A stretch of 64,000 bases of DNA. Source: Alkalihalobacillus deserti (GTDB lineage Bacteria > Bacillota > Bacilli > Bacillales > Bacillaceae_D). Positions 18,295 through 27,490 of the stretch are shown here, in pieces. The notes under the pieces were generated by a model. It did no database searches and was not told the DNA's origin. It saw only the letters and a list, made by a program, of their open reading frames with translations. The stretch covers positions 496,001 to 560,000 of the forward strand of contig NZ_JAJAFR010000001.1 in assembly GCF_020734105.1 (NCBI RefSeq), written 5' to 3'. The stretch's first letter is position 1. Each line of letters begins with the position of its first letter. A program made the translations under genes and the position numbers.

Positions 18295-19119
18295 ATGACT
18301 ATTGAATTAGGCATTTTAGCTGCTCACGTTCCTAGTATTTGTCATAGAGAAAATGTACCTCAATTTCAACAAGATATCGTCACAAAAATGGATGACATTG
18401 CAGTGAAAATAACAGAAATGAAGCCAGATGCCGTAATTTTGGTTTCGTGTCATTGGCAATCGACTTTTCACCATTATGTAGATGTATTACCCGGACATAA
18501 AGGAATTTTAACCGCATTCGAATGTCCCGATATTATTTCTGATGTTGAATATGATTATCCTGGCGACCAAGAGCTTGGAAACGCATTAGTATTGGCAGGA
18601 AAACATGCTCAACTTCCCGTTATTGCTGTAAATGATCCAACATATGTATGGGACTATGGCACAGTCGTTCCTTTACGTTATCTTGTACCCAATGCAGATA
18701 TTCCAGTTGTCAATTTGTCTATCACGATGGCAGCTGGTTTAGAAGAAACGTATAAATGGGGCGAAGAAATAGGCAAAGTGTTAAATCAATCCGATAAAAA
18801 ATATGTGTTTGTTTTTAGTGGTGCGCTTGCTCATAATCTAGTACGTGGTCGTCATCATATGCCGACCGTATCTGAACAGGCTTTAGATAAACAGTTTATT
18901 GATTATGTGATGAATAAAAACTGGGAACTAGCTAATGAGATGCTTCCACAATATGCGAAAGTCGCTGGGGTGGAAGGTGGAGGGCGTCATCTTGCCATGA
19001 TGCTAGGTGCTTTAGAAGATCAATATAAACCAACTTTTCATACGTATGCTCAATCATCAGGAAGCGGGAATGCCATCATGACATTTGAATTAGAAAATCA
19101 TTTACAAGGTACAAAATGA
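18295..19119 (+). CDS. praA: Protocatechuate 2,3-dioxygenase (extradiol, LigB-type)
   Basis: A 274-residue class III (LigB-like) extradiol dioxygenase using non-heme Fe(II). Candidate metal and catalytic residues are H11 in LAAHVPS and the His residues in SCHWQSTFHHYVDV. SGALAHNLVRGRHH and the C-terminal EGGGRHLAMMLGALE are family hallmarks. Ring opening of protocatechuate between C2 and C3 gives 5-carboxy-2-hydroxymuconate-6-semialdehyde. The specificity is inferred from the whole gene set: a PobA homologue, an ACMSD-type decarboxylase, and a complete 2-hydroxymuconate route. 3,4-dihydroxyphenylacetate or gallate would not need that set. It is the last gene of the operon, whereas praA comes first in the Paenibacillus cluster. 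Confidence 0.87.
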   Translation: MTIELGILAAHVPSICHRENVPQFQQDIVTKMDDIAVKITEMKPDAVILVSCHWQSTFHHYVDVLPGHKGILTAFECPDIISDVEYDYPGDQELGNALVLAGKHAQLPVIAVNDPTYVWDYGTVVPLRYLVPNADIPVVNLSITMAAGLEETYKWGEEIGKVLNQSDKKYVFVFSGALAHNLVRGRHHMPTVSEQALDKQFIDYVMNKNWELANEMLPQYAKVAGVEGGGRHLAMMLGALEDQYKPTFHTYAQSSGSGNAIMTFELENHLQGTK

Positions 19120-19148
19120 TTAGTGCGAACACTGCAAAGAATGCTTGC

Positions 19149-19189
19149 AAAAAGATATTCTATAGAGGAATGTCTTTTCTCTTTTTTAT
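19149..19189 (+). terminator. Terminator after praA
   Basis: An 11-bp stem with one G-T pair, AAAAGATATTC and its partner, around a 7-base loop, followed by a CTCTTTTTT tract. It ends the praB-A operon. Confidence 0.7.
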
Positions 19190-19737
19190 TTGAATTTTTG
19201 ACTTGATTGAGAGTGCAGTCCATATCCCTTAAACAGACCAAATAGTCTTTTTTTTAAAAAACAATAGATTTTTTAGGGGAAACTGTAGGTAGGAACGAAG
19301 GCATTGAAAAAGAATAAAGTGATTTATAAAATATCTTTAAAGATATTCACCAAGTATAATAATGTGAATTCAATTGTTGTAGTAAAAGCGATTCATGTGG
19401 GGAAATGAGAAGATTCAAACAGGGGATTTGTTGTTGGAGTTGGAAGAGGGTTAATAGGAACTTGTATATTGATAGTATATTTAATGTTGAATAGTTAGTA
19501 TTTATGTCTCTTTTTTTGCTTATAACTCACATAAGTTAAAGAAACATATTTAAATATAATAATTATAATTTTCCGAATTTAGTTTACATTCAATTTCTCT
19601 ATCGTTATAATATTTATAGATTAATTTTTATATGTATAATTAACTCGATTTAGTTGTAAAGTTTATTTGTGGTTAATCGAAGATAGGTCTAAAATTAAGC
19701 AATGTAAAAGTTTAAAATACTTGGTGAGGTGAAATTT
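19190..19737. other. Intergenic, no gene seen
   Basis: About 550 bases of A/T-rich sequence. A short palindrome ATATCTTTAAAGATAT occurs near 19331-19346. No open frame with a convincing ribosome site was found. The promoter of the downstream reductase is expected near the right end. Confidence 0.5.
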
Positions 19738-20925
19738 ATGCAATTTAATGATGTGAAAAATACTGAACAGAACAAAGAAGAAAAAGCGGTTTCAGCTACA
19801 TATTCAAGGACGAATCCGTTTCTAGCCGAAGTGCTTGAAACCTTAAATTTAAATCGACCTGGCTCTAATAAAGAAACGCGACACATAGAATTATCATTAA
19901 AAGATTCGAACCTTTCATATGTTCCTGGTGATTGCCTTGGTATCTTTCCAGAGAATGACCCAGAATATGTGGCTACACTTGTTGAGGAAATGAAATGGGA
20001 CGCACATGAAAGCGTTACAATTAATAAAAAAGATGATAAGCTTCCACTACAGGAAGCTCTGACAACATACTTTGAAATTACTTTATTAACGAAAAAGATT
20101 CTGCAACAAGCGGCACAACTAACAGAAAATGAGGAAATTCAGAATCTTGTATTACCGGAGAACAAAGATCAACTAAAAGAATATATGGAAGGGCGCGATT
20201 TGCTCGATCTTTTGCGTGACTTTGGTCCATGGAAGGGGTCAGCGCAAGAGATTGTCTCTCTATTAAGAAAGATGCCACCACGTCTGTATTCTATTGCCAG
20301 TAGCTTAACAGCAACTCCAGATGAAGTGCATCTGACAATTGGTGCTGTTCGATATGAAGCTCACGGACGTGAGAGAAAAGGGGTATGCTCTGTACAATGT
20401 GCAGAACGTCTTGACCAAGGAGACACGATTCCGGTTTTCATTCAGCAAAATAAGCACTTTTTTCTGCCAGACTCCACAGATACAAAAATAATTATGGTTG
20501 GTCCAGGGACAGGAATCGCCCCATTCCGTTCATTTATCCAGGAACGCGCAGTGAATGGAGGAACAGGTGAATCTTGGTTATTTTTCGGGGACCAGTATTC
20601 GGCAACTGATTTTCTTTACGAAGACGAGTTGGAAAAGTACCAAAAAGATGGTGTACTAACAAAACTAAGTACTGCGTTCTCACGTGATTCAGAAAAGAAA
20701 GTATATGTACAGCATAAAATGCTTGAAAACAGCAAGGAATTGTTTGCTTGGCTAGAAGATGGTGCATATTTTTACGTTTGTGGGGATAAGCAATATATGG
20801 CCAAAGACGTCCACAACACGCTTATAGATATTATTGAAAAAGAAGGCGGTATGAGCCGTGAAGCAGCTGAAGAGTATTTAACTGAGATGCAAAAGCAAAA
20901 ACGATACCAGCGTGATGTATATTAA
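19738..20925 (+). CDS. CysJ-like NADPH reductase lacking flavodoxin domain
   Basis: A 395-residue protein homologous to the FAD/NADPH half of sulfite reductase flavoprotein CysJ, which is about 600 residues. The FAD-binding segment has NPFLAEVLETLNLN, RHIELSLKDSNLSYVPGDCLGI and RLYSIASS. The NADPH half has MVGPGTGIAPFRSFIQER and ends with KRYQRDVY, the typical C terminus. The FMN flavodoxin domain that normally occupies residues 1-150 is absent, and upstream DNA shows no remnant of it. The ATG at 19738 follows GAGGTG. No cysI is adjacent. It could be an oxidoreductase that passes electrons to a separate flavodoxin or ferredoxin, possibly for the Rieske dioxygenase, but that is speculation. 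Confidence 0.85.
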   Translation: MQFNDVKNTEQNKEEKAVSATYSRTNPFLAEVLETLNLNRPGSNKETRHIELSLKDSNLSYVPGDCLGIFPENDPEYVATLVEEMKWDAHESVTINKKDDKLPLQEALTTYFEITLLTKKILQQAAQLTENEEIQNLVLPENKDQLKEYMEGRDLLDLLRDFGPWKGSAQEIVSLLRKMPPRLYSIASSLTATPDEVHLTIGAVRYEAHGRERKGVCSVQCAERLDQGDTIPVFIQQNKHFFLPDSTDTKIIMVGPGTGIAPFRSFIQERAVNGGTGESWLFFGDQYSATDFLYEDELEKYQKDGVLTKLSTAFSRDSEKKVYVQHKMLENSKELFAWLEDGAYFYVCGDKQYMAKDVHNTLIDIIEKEGGMSREAAEEYLTEMQKQKRYQRDVY

Positions 20926-20964
20926 AAGAAAAAGTTTAATGACAATTATAATCTAAACCTCTTT

Positions 20965-20998
20965 AGAGACAGGACTTTTCCCTGTCTCTTTATTTGTG
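20965..20998 (+). terminator. Terminator after CysJ-like gene
   Basis: A 9-bp stem AGAGACAGG (20965-20973) with 20981-20989, a 7-base loop and a T-rich tail. Confidence 0.75.
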
Positions 20999-21289
20999 TG
21001 TACGAGGTATCTTCATTAACTAGGAAGTACAAGTCCGCCTTTGGGGAGCTCAGATAAACCATTAATAGACGGTAGAAAGGATGCGTCCTTTTGTGCCGTG
21101 GGATGTCTAACTGTAGAAACTGTTCATATGCCTTTCTTCAACGTTTAAAAACATTGATTACGTTTATCAGATTAATCATTTCTAATTAAATTTGGGCAGG
21201 AACTTTTTCCACTCAGGCCTTTCGTACAGTTTTCTAATAAATAAATTCAAACCAATTTTAAAGACTGGATCGATGCTTTTTGACGATCT

Positions 21290-21675
21290 CGTATATGTCA
21301 TCTCAATTATAAAAGGATACGGCGATGGCGAAAAATATAATTTCAAGAAAATTTCTGATTGCGTTTTTGATGCCTGTCATTATTTTAGGTGGAATTTACG
21401 GAGGGATATTTACGCCAACGGAAGCAGCGCTTGTCGCAGTTGTGTATGGCTTAATTGCAGGAGATAGGATTTACCGAGAAATAAAGTGGAAAGATTTGCA
21501 TTATATATTCACTTCTTCCATTCAAATTACATCTGTCATTATGTTTATAATTGTTGGGGCCTCTGTTTTTGGGTCTTACTTAACACGAGAAAAAATCCCA
21601 GCTCAAGTTACAGAGTTTATGTTAGCGATTTCGGACAATTGGATTATAACTCTATTAATTATTAACCTTTCCTAA
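21290..21675 (+). pseudogene. TRAP transporter large permease (DctM) fragment
   Basis: Internal piece of a TRAP-type dicarboxylate transporter membrane subunit. The clear block in frame from 21325 is LMPVIILGGIYGGIFTPTEAALVAVVYGL followed by two hydrophobic stretches. Upstream in another frame, ISIIKGYGDGEKYNFKK resembles the preceding linker, so a frameshift near 21360 is likely. The homology ends at about 21675, where the convergent EamA gene begins. Intact DctM is over 400 residues, so this is a relic. DctP and DctQ partners are not present. Confidence 0.8.
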
Positions 21676-22592
21676 AGGTCAACTTTTCGCTCTTTAGAAA
21701 TCGATCTAGTTTTTTCGTTTGATGTTGCTTTTGTAGATAAATAAACCCCGGCAATAACCACAATCCCCCCTAATAACTGAATGATCGTAACGGTTTCTCC
21801 TAAAAATAGAACAGCCCCAATAATCGTAAAAAAGGGTATCAAGTTTAAGAAGATAGATGCCCGAGCTGGGCCGATAGCAGCAACTCCTTTATTCCAAAAA
21901 ATTAAAGCAATCACAGAAGGGAATATTCCTAAATATAGAAGTCCAACGATCAACTTTGGATCAAATAAATAATCGAAGCCCTTTCGCCATTCATAGACAG
22001 CAAATGGAAACAAGATAATTAAGGCTATGAACAACATAACTGCTAGACTTCCATATAAAGGGTACTTATGATTGTGTTGTTTAATTAACAAAGAGTAGAT
22101 AGCCCAAACAAAAACGGCAATTAAGACAAGGATATCTCCAATATTAAATTGAAATTGACTAATCACTTCCAAGGATCCTTTTGTGATCACCCATAAGGCA
22201 CCTACTAATGATAAAAAGATCCCAACGTATTGTACGATGTTTAATCGCTCCTGTAAAAAGACCATTCCTAGTATTATGGCAAAAATGGGGGTGCTTGCTT
22301 CAATGACAGCTACATTCGTTGAAGAAGTATACTGTAAAGAGGCATACAAAAAGAAATTAAATAGAACAATCCCACTCAAAGATAGAGAAACGAGAGGTTT
22401 CCATTCCTTTATCCAAAGTGAACGATTTTTCTTTAGTTCATTAAAGCCGAGAGGAAAAAGAATCGTAAAAGCAATGCAACAACGTAAGAACGTAATCGTA
22501 ACCGGAGGCAAATCATTAATTGCTTTTCCAATTAGAATATTGCCTGAAAACAAAATCATAGTTATTATAAGGAACAAATAAGAGCGTAGCAT
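21672..22592 (-). CDS. EamA/DMT-family transporter
   Basis: A 306-residue membrane protein with ten predicted hydrophobic segments and two EamA repeats, about residues 7-135 and 150-285. RASIFLNLIPFFTIIGAVLFLGE in the second repeat is typical. These are drug/metabolite exporters with unpredictable substrates. The ATG at 22592 follows AAGGTGGAG. An upstream start at 22631 would give an N-terminal extension without a ribosome site. The gene stands alone, divergent from the next MFS transporter. Confidence 0.85.
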   Translation of the reverse strand: MLRSYLFLIITMILFSGNILIGKAINDLPPVTITFLRCCIAFTILFPLGFNELKKNRSLWIKEWKPLVSLSLSGIVLFNFFLYASLQYTSSTNVAVIEASTPIFAIILGMVFLQERLNIVQYVGIFLSLVGALWVITKGSLEVISQFQFNIGDILVLIAVFVWAIYSLLIKQHNHKYPLYGSLAVMLFIALIILFPFAVYEWRKGFDYLFDPKLIVGLLYLGIFPSVIALIFWNKGVAAIGPARASIFLNLIPFFTIIGAVLFLGETVTIIQLLGGIVVIAGVYLSTKATSNEKTRSISKERKVDL

Positions 22593-22802
22593 ATATAAAT
22601 CTCCACCTTTTCTCAGTGGTAATTGTAACACAAAGGTATCGCAGCTATATAAAATACCGTTTTGGAATTTATTTTCATTAATAATCGATTACTTTGTTGG
22701 GAAAAAGATAGATTATTTTTTTGTAATCATTTACTCTGTAAAAGTATCTATTTTTGTTTGATAGACATTACAGTTAACGTATGTAAAGAAAGAAGGGAAA
22801 GA

Positions 22803-24230
22803 ATGGATTCAATAAGTTATAAGAAGTCGACGATTGTTGCACTTTTGCTAGCAGGATCTTTTATAGCAATATTAAATCAAACGCTAATGATAACAGCAAT
22901 ACCGCCGATTATGGAAGAAATGAATGTGACGGCAAACAGTGCACAATGGCTTACTACCGTATTTATGCTTGTAAATGGAATTATGATCCCGATAAGTGCC
23001 TTTTTATTAGAGAGATTTACAACGAGACAGCTCTTTATTACGGCTATGGGTGTCTTTGCTTTCGGGACATTAGTGGCAGGTGTTGCACCTAATTTTGAAG
23101 TGTTACTTCTTGGTAGAATTATTCAATCAAGTGGAGCGGGTGTGATGCTTCCGCTTATGATAACCGTCTTTTTAATGATTTTCCCTGTTAATAAACGTGG
23201 TGCAGCGATGGGGTTGGTTGGACTCGTTATTTCGTTTGCTCCGGCCATTGGTCCAGCTTTTTCTGGTTGGGTAACAGGACATTACTCATGGAGACTTTTG
23301 TTCTTTATCATTTTACCTATTGCTCTTATTGATATTTTAATTGCTTTTTTTAAGTTGAAAAATGTAACGGAAGTCACTCGACCAAAAGTGGATGTTCTTT
23401 CAATTATGTTGTCGTCCTTTGGGTTTGGAGGACTTCTTTACGGATTTACGAGTGCGGGAAACTACGGTTGGACGGCGTCACTTACCCTTTTTTCACTTGG
23501 AATTGGAGTGGTGTCACTTGTCCTATTTATCACAAGACAGTTAAAGTTGGTCCATCCAATGCTTGAGTTTCGAGTTTTCCAATATTCCATTTTTCCGTTC
23601 GCTGTCATCATAGGAATGATTACCTTTATGGGATTAATTGGTGTTGAGACGCTCGTTCCCTTGTTTATGCAGAATATGAGAGGATTTACAGCGTTTGAAG
23701 CGGGGCTTGCCCTGTTACCTGGTGCTGTTATAACAGGGATAATGGCACCGATAATCGGTAGGGTCTTTGATCGAATAGGGGCTAGATGGTTAGTGATGAT
23801 TGGCTTAACGATTCAAACGGTGGCTTCATTTAGTTTTATTCGTTTAGGGCCTGAGACATCCTTTTCTTTTATTACAATCATGTATGCAGTAAGAATGTTA
23901 GGATTAGTCATGGTCTTAATGCCAATTCAAACCGCTGCTTTAAATCAGTTACCAAAACGTTTGATTCCTCACGGTGCGGCGATGGATAATACGATGCGGA
24001 TGATTGCAGCTTCAGTTGGGACGGCTATTCTTGTGACTGTGATGACAACGGTAACCTTGCAAAGTGAACAACAAGCTGATATCGCCTACCCAGACATTCA
24101 TGGAGCGAACGTTGCCTTTATCGTCGTTGCGGTTCTTTCGTTAATTGGTCTTATTACCTCATTTTTTGTGAAATACAATAAGCCAAATGAAGAAAGGCTT
24201 AACCCGCAGCCCTCTAAAAAGTCAAATTAA
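22803..24230 (+). CDS. MFS multidrug efflux transporter, DHA2/LmrB type
   Basis: A 475-residue drug:H+ antiporter with about 14 hydrophobic segments. N-terminal residues IAILNQTLMITAIPPIMEEM and NSAQWLTTVFMLVNGIMIPISAFL are diagnostic of the DHA2 family (LmrB, MdtP, EmrB). ISFAPAIGPAFSGWV is the antiporter motif C in helix 5. The ATG at 22803 follows GAAGGGAAAG. The longer open frame from 22662 has no such signal. It lacks an adjacent TetR or MarR regulator, so its control is not visible. Confidence 0.88.
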   Translation: MDSISYKKSTIVALLLAGSFIAILNQTLMITAIPPIMEEMNVTANSAQWLTTVFMLVNGIMIPISAFLLERFTTRQLFITAMGVFAFGTLVAGVAPNFEVLLLGRIIQSSGAGVMLPLMITVFLMIFPVNKRGAAMGLVGLVISFAPAIGPAFSGWVTGHYSWRLLFFIILPIALIDILIAFFKLKNVTEVTRPKVDVLSIMLSSFGFGGLLYGFTSAGNYGWTASLTLFSLGIGVVSLVLFITRQLKLVHPMLEFRVFQYSIFPFAVIIGMITFMGLIGVETLVPLFMQNMRGFTAFEAGLALLPGAVITGIMAPIIGRVFDRIGARWLVMIGLTIQTVASFSFIRLGPETSFSFITIMYAVRMLGLVMVLMPIQTAALNQLPKRLIPHGAAMDNTMRMIAASVGTAILVTVMTTVTLQSEQQADIAYPDIHGANVAFIVVAVLSLIGLITSFFVKYNKPNEERLNPQPSKKSN

Positions 24231-24380
24231 GAGATTAGTAGTGAAGCTGAATTCAGTTATGGAACAGCTTCACTTTATGAATAGATAAAATCATAAAAAA
24301 TTTGAGTGAATATAGGATGGTTTTCAATGAAGCATGTCAACTCGAAGGTACAATGACTTTACATGCTTGATCGTCATTCG

Positions 24381-24440
24381 GCTTAAAAGAAAACAGTGGT
24401 ATCGCTCATTCTAAGAAAAGACGGCTAGTGCCGTTTTTCT
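24381..24440. repeat. Dispersed repeat, copy A
   Basis: GCTTAAAAGAAA, CGCTCATT, CTAAGAA and GCTAGTGCCGTTTTTCT are shared, in the same order, with copy B at 32706-32769. The right end forms ACGGC-TAGT-GCCGT followed by T5, so this copy may also end transcription of the MFS gene. Confidence 0.65.
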
Positions 24441-24444
24441 CTGT

Positions 24445-25665
24445 TTAAAGCCATTTTTTAGCTTTTTTATAGGCGAGAGAAGCTACGTACATCTTTTGTA
24501 AATTGCGACAATAATCGCTCGTAATATCGAAAGAACTGGGTGCTTCAATTTTTTTAAAAAAGGAAAATACATCTGAATTCCCTGGGCAATACCAATCGTG
24601 ATGGTCGGTGAAAGTATGGGTGACGTCAGCCCAGCTATCTTGTAAAAAAGGACTGTAAATTCGGTTTCTAAGTCCACAAGATGTTTCTCCTTTTAAGCTA
24701 TCATTCTTCTTGGTCGTGAAGGTGGTTGGCCAATAATCGGAACGAGAACCTGTGTGGGGAATTTCTGTTGCAAAAAAATAAATGTCATCATAAAGAGGGG
24801 TCAGCCCAAAGAGCATGGCATAGAGTTGTTTCCCAAAATCGATTCGTTCAGATAAACAAGCGAAATCCGCTAAAGAAAATCCGGCTAGCCGCTTTTTCGT
24901 CTCATTATAGTGAAAGGGAAATAGCACATGAGTCATTTGGAAAAGCTCCTGAGCCTGAAACAGAAGGGTATCTAGTACACGTTCCTGATAAAATGAATCT
25001 TGAATAACTCGTTTTTCAATGTAATGCTGTTCATTTATAATTAAAGCTACAGTTAAAAAGTTTGAATCTTTTGATGTGAAAAAATAATCCCAAATGGGCT
25101 TCATAAATCGCGACACCTGAAAATAAGGAAGAAGGTGGAATAAACTTTTGTTTTGTTTTTTACTTTCTTCATAAAGTAGTAGTTGAGGATAGGCATCATA
25201 AAAAATAAGCGCATTAGAAAACTCTAGAAACATAAAGAAATCCTTCTTTCTGCCTTGAGTAAGTATATCCGTTAACCCACCTTGAAGATCAGTCATGTTC
25301 CAGCCACCGTTTCTTGAAACGAGATGAGCTAATAAAGCCCAATGGAGTTCGGGGTGTTTTTTGTAAAAATGAAGATAGGCATTTGTTCGAGTCGCATTGT
25401 TTTGATTAGTCTTTTTTACTTTATGTTTGAGGTGACGGATTAGATTTTGTTCAACGTCTGATAAAGATGATAGAGGTTCTTTTTTTTGAAAGGGTTGTTG
25501 TGTGATTGTTTGTTTCAATTTTTTGAAAACCGTTGAATGTATCGCTAGTGGAGAATCGACTAGGCGGCATTTCGCCTGATAGTGTTTTTTTTCGAATGTA
25601 TGAATGATGGTTTGCTGGATCATGTTAGGGATTTGGAAGATTTTTTTTATCATATCCAAGTTCAA
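24445..25665 (-). CDS. yppC: DUF2515 family protein (YppC-like)
   Basis: A 406-residue soluble protein of the DUF2515 family, represented by YppC of Bacillus subtilis. The recognisable core is NNATRTNAYLHFYKKHPELHWALLAHLVSRNGGWNMTDLQG near residues 90-130, with further conserved aromatic-rich segments up to HHDWYCPG. The biochemical function of the family is unknown. The gene stands alone on the minus strand. A second gene and a terminator hairpin flank it downstream through the dispersed repeat. The start follows AGGAGG. Confidence 0.85.
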   Translation of the reverse strand: MNLDMIKKIFQIPNMIQQTIIHTFEKKHYQAKCRLVDSPLAIHSTVFKKLKQTITQQPFQKKEPLSSLSDVEQNLIRHLKHKVKKTNQNNATRTNAYLHFYKKHPELHWALLAHLVSRNGGWNMTDLQGGLTDILTQGRKKDFFMFLEFSNALIFYDAYPQLLLYEESKKQNKSLFHLLPYFQVSRFMKPIWDYFFTSKDSNFLTVALIINEQHYIEKRVIQDSFYQERVLDTLLFQAQELFQMTHVLFPFHYNETKKRLAGFSLADFACLSERIDFGKQLYAMLFGLTPLYDDIYFFATEIPHTGSRSDYWPTTFTTKKNDSLKGETSCGLRNRIYSPFLQDSWADVTHTFTDHHDWYCPGNSDVFSFFKKIEAPSSFDITSDYCRNLQKMYVASLAYKKAKKWL

Positions 25666-25930
25666 AACCTCCTTCTTTCTACTTTATGTATGAATAAGGA
25701 GATTCGTTTAGAAATGGGATAGGTACCTAATGTAATTCCAAAGTCTGTACACACACTGAATATTAGCTTAAAAAACCTATAGCTAAAGCCATGAGGTACT
25801 GAAAAATTCAGCAATCAACTTTTTGATTTTCCTAAAGCTATGTGGTTGTTTTTGTTAGTTGTAAATAGTAACCCATTAAAGGTATGGTATGTGCATATTA
25901 AGTTGAAAGTGATATATACAAGAATTAATA

Positions 25931-26060
25931 ATGGCAGAATTTCAGGATAAGATGGCGGACTGTTTAGGGAAGAAAAGCTCTGTTTTTCCGATGGAACGAT
26001 AGCTCAGCAAATTGCGCTAACAATCTGCTGTGATCATTATGCGACTTTTCTACAAGAGCG
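25931..26060 (+). pseudogene. Threonine aldolase-like N-terminal remnant
   Basis: About 45 codons resembling the N-terminal part of PLP-dependent threonine aldolases. One frame gives EFQDKMADCLGKKSSVFP, and after a frameshift near 25988 another gives DGTIAQQIALTICCDHYATF, corresponding to the family sequence FFPSGTMAQQIAL. Both flanking parts of the gene are missing. The preceding 260 bases show nothing recognisable. Confidence 0.65.
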
Positions 26061-26084
26061 AATAAGTTGAATAGGAGTAAACAA

Positions 26085-26693
26085 ATGAAGGAACAGGATT
26101 ATGATAAATTGTTGAACGTTGAAACAGGAGAAGACGGTAAGGAATTCCACAAATCTTGGCATTATAACCGTTATGAAGCAACCCCCTATCGTGCTCTTGA
26201 AACATTATTTTCTCATTATCAATTGAAGAGTAGTGATCGAATCGTTGACTTTGGATGTGGAAAAGGTCGATTGAATTTCTTTATTTATGATAGGTTTCAG
26301 GCATCTGTTGTGGGGATTGAAGTAGATGAAATTTTGTACAGAGAAGCGATGGTTAATCAGAAATATTATTTATCCAAAACAAACAAAGGACAAGAAAAAA
26401 TCCTCTTCCTTTATTGTAAAGCCGAAGATTATCAAATTGACGAATTAGACAATCGATTTTACTTTTTTAATCCGTTTTCAATTCAAGTGTTTAGACAGGT
26501 CATTAATCAAATATTGCTTTCAGTCGAGAAAGCAGTCCGGGATATAGAGATTATTTTATATTATCCATCCAAGGATTACATTTCTTTCTTAGAGACCTAT
26601 ACTTCTTTTGAATTACAGAAAGAAATCATCCTACCGGAATTACATGAAAAAAATCAGAATGAGAGATTTTTAATTTACCAATTGGTTTACTAG
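26085..26693 (+). CDS. Class I SAM-dependent methyltransferase
   Basis: A 202-residue Rossmann-type methyltransferase. Motif I is VDFGCGKGRLNFFI, about residues 53-66, followed by GIEVDE at the end of beta-2 and FYFFNPFS, which occupies the motif IV position with an Asn-Pro-Phe active-site-like sequence. The substrate is not predictable. The ATG at 26085 follows ATAGGAG, while the upstream TTG at 26067 lacks a ribosome site. It is isolated between pseudogene remnants. A hairpin follows at 26698-26726. Confidence 0.82.
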   Translation: MKEQDYDKLLNVETGEDGKEFHKSWHYNRYEATPYRALETLFSHYQLKSSDRIVDFGCGKGRLNFFIYDRFQASVVGIEVDEILYREAMVNQKYYLSKTNKGQEKILFLYCKAEDYQIDELDNRFYFFNPFSIQVFRQVINQILLSVEKAVRDIEIILYYPSKDYISFLETYTSFELQKEIILPELHEKNQNERFLIYQLVY

Positions 26694-26697
26694 GAAA

Positions 26698-26726
26698 GCA
26701 GGGAGTCTCTTTAAGAGAGTCTCTGC
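26698..26726 (+). terminator. Possible terminator after methyltransferase
   Basis: A 12-bp stem with one mismatch and one G-T pair (GCAGGGAGTCTCT and its partner) directly after the stop codon. The downstream tail is only moderately T-rich, so efficiency is uncertain. Confidence 0.5.
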
Positions 26727-26909
26727 TGCCTTAGTGTTATTTGCATAAAGAAGCCACTTATATGGAATTCAACGGGAAGTTAACTCTAACCAAGGAATTT
26801 CAATTGGCAATTGTTTGTGAAAATATTGGCATATAAGATGATTTAATACTGAGTAGAAACCTTAACAAATATTAGGGAGAGCTACGTTATGAAAATTATC
26901 CTAGTCTGA

Positions 26910-27096
26910 AGGATATTTTGTCGAATATTTATCTGGTCATGTTGTGAATCAATTGGCTCGTAAATTCAAGAAAAAGCTAGATGAACAGATTACGCCTCTT
27001 GGGCTATACAGTTCCCAAGGGGCGTTATTTATTATTGAGCAGAGAAAGGAAAAGTTAGTTATTAAAAAGCCTAAAGACTCGGCTCATGTTAGTTAG
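26910..27096 (+). pseudogene. MarR-family regulator N-terminal remnant
   Basis: About 60 codons ending at TAG 27094-27096. They read HVVNQLARKFKKKLDEQITPLGLYSSQGALLFII, which matches the first helices of MarR repressors. After ALLFII the expected winged HTH is replaced by unrelated codons and a stop. No start with a good ribosome site is visible. The gene is a broken fragment. Confidence 0.6.
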
Positions 27097-27445
27097 ATCC
27101 ACAATGACATTACTTTAAGTTTCATATGTAAAAATGCTACGGAGTTTCTAAAATTCATAGCATTTTTTATACCTCATCTCATCACGACAACTTTTTACTC
27201 TAGCTAAAAAATGTTTTGAATTTTGTGTGATTTGTTCGGGTAGCCATTTCAACCTAATTCTTCTATGAGTAATAAACCGAAGCGAGTTGAAACAGAGATC
27301 ATGACCAGAATCGAAAAAAACACAGTCATACAACACTGATTTGAGTTAAATGAGTTATGCTGTTCTTTTGAGCTGTCTTAAACTGTTATAGATGAAGGGG
27401 AAATGCCAATTAGATTCACGTGTAAGAGATTTGTTAGTGGAAGGA
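27097..27445. other. Intergenic, no supported gene
   Basis: About 350 bases. A minus-strand open frame of 62 codons (27148-27336) has no convincing ribosome site and no similarity I recognise, so it is left uncalled. Confidence 0.45.
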
Positions 27446-27480
27446 AGAAAAAAGCACCTGCTCGAAATCAAGAGCAGGTA
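27446..27480 (-). terminator. Terminator after htpX
   Basis: An 8-bp stem ACCTGCTC/GAGCAGGT (27456-27463 with 27472-27479). On the minus strand it runs into GC and then six T residues. Confidence 0.75.
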
Positions 27481-27490
27481 TACAGAGTTC

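Noticed and set aside
27148..27336. Minus-strand frame of 62 codons between the MarR relic and htpX
   Set aside because: No ribosome site and no recognisable similarity; a transposase fragment was considered but not supported.
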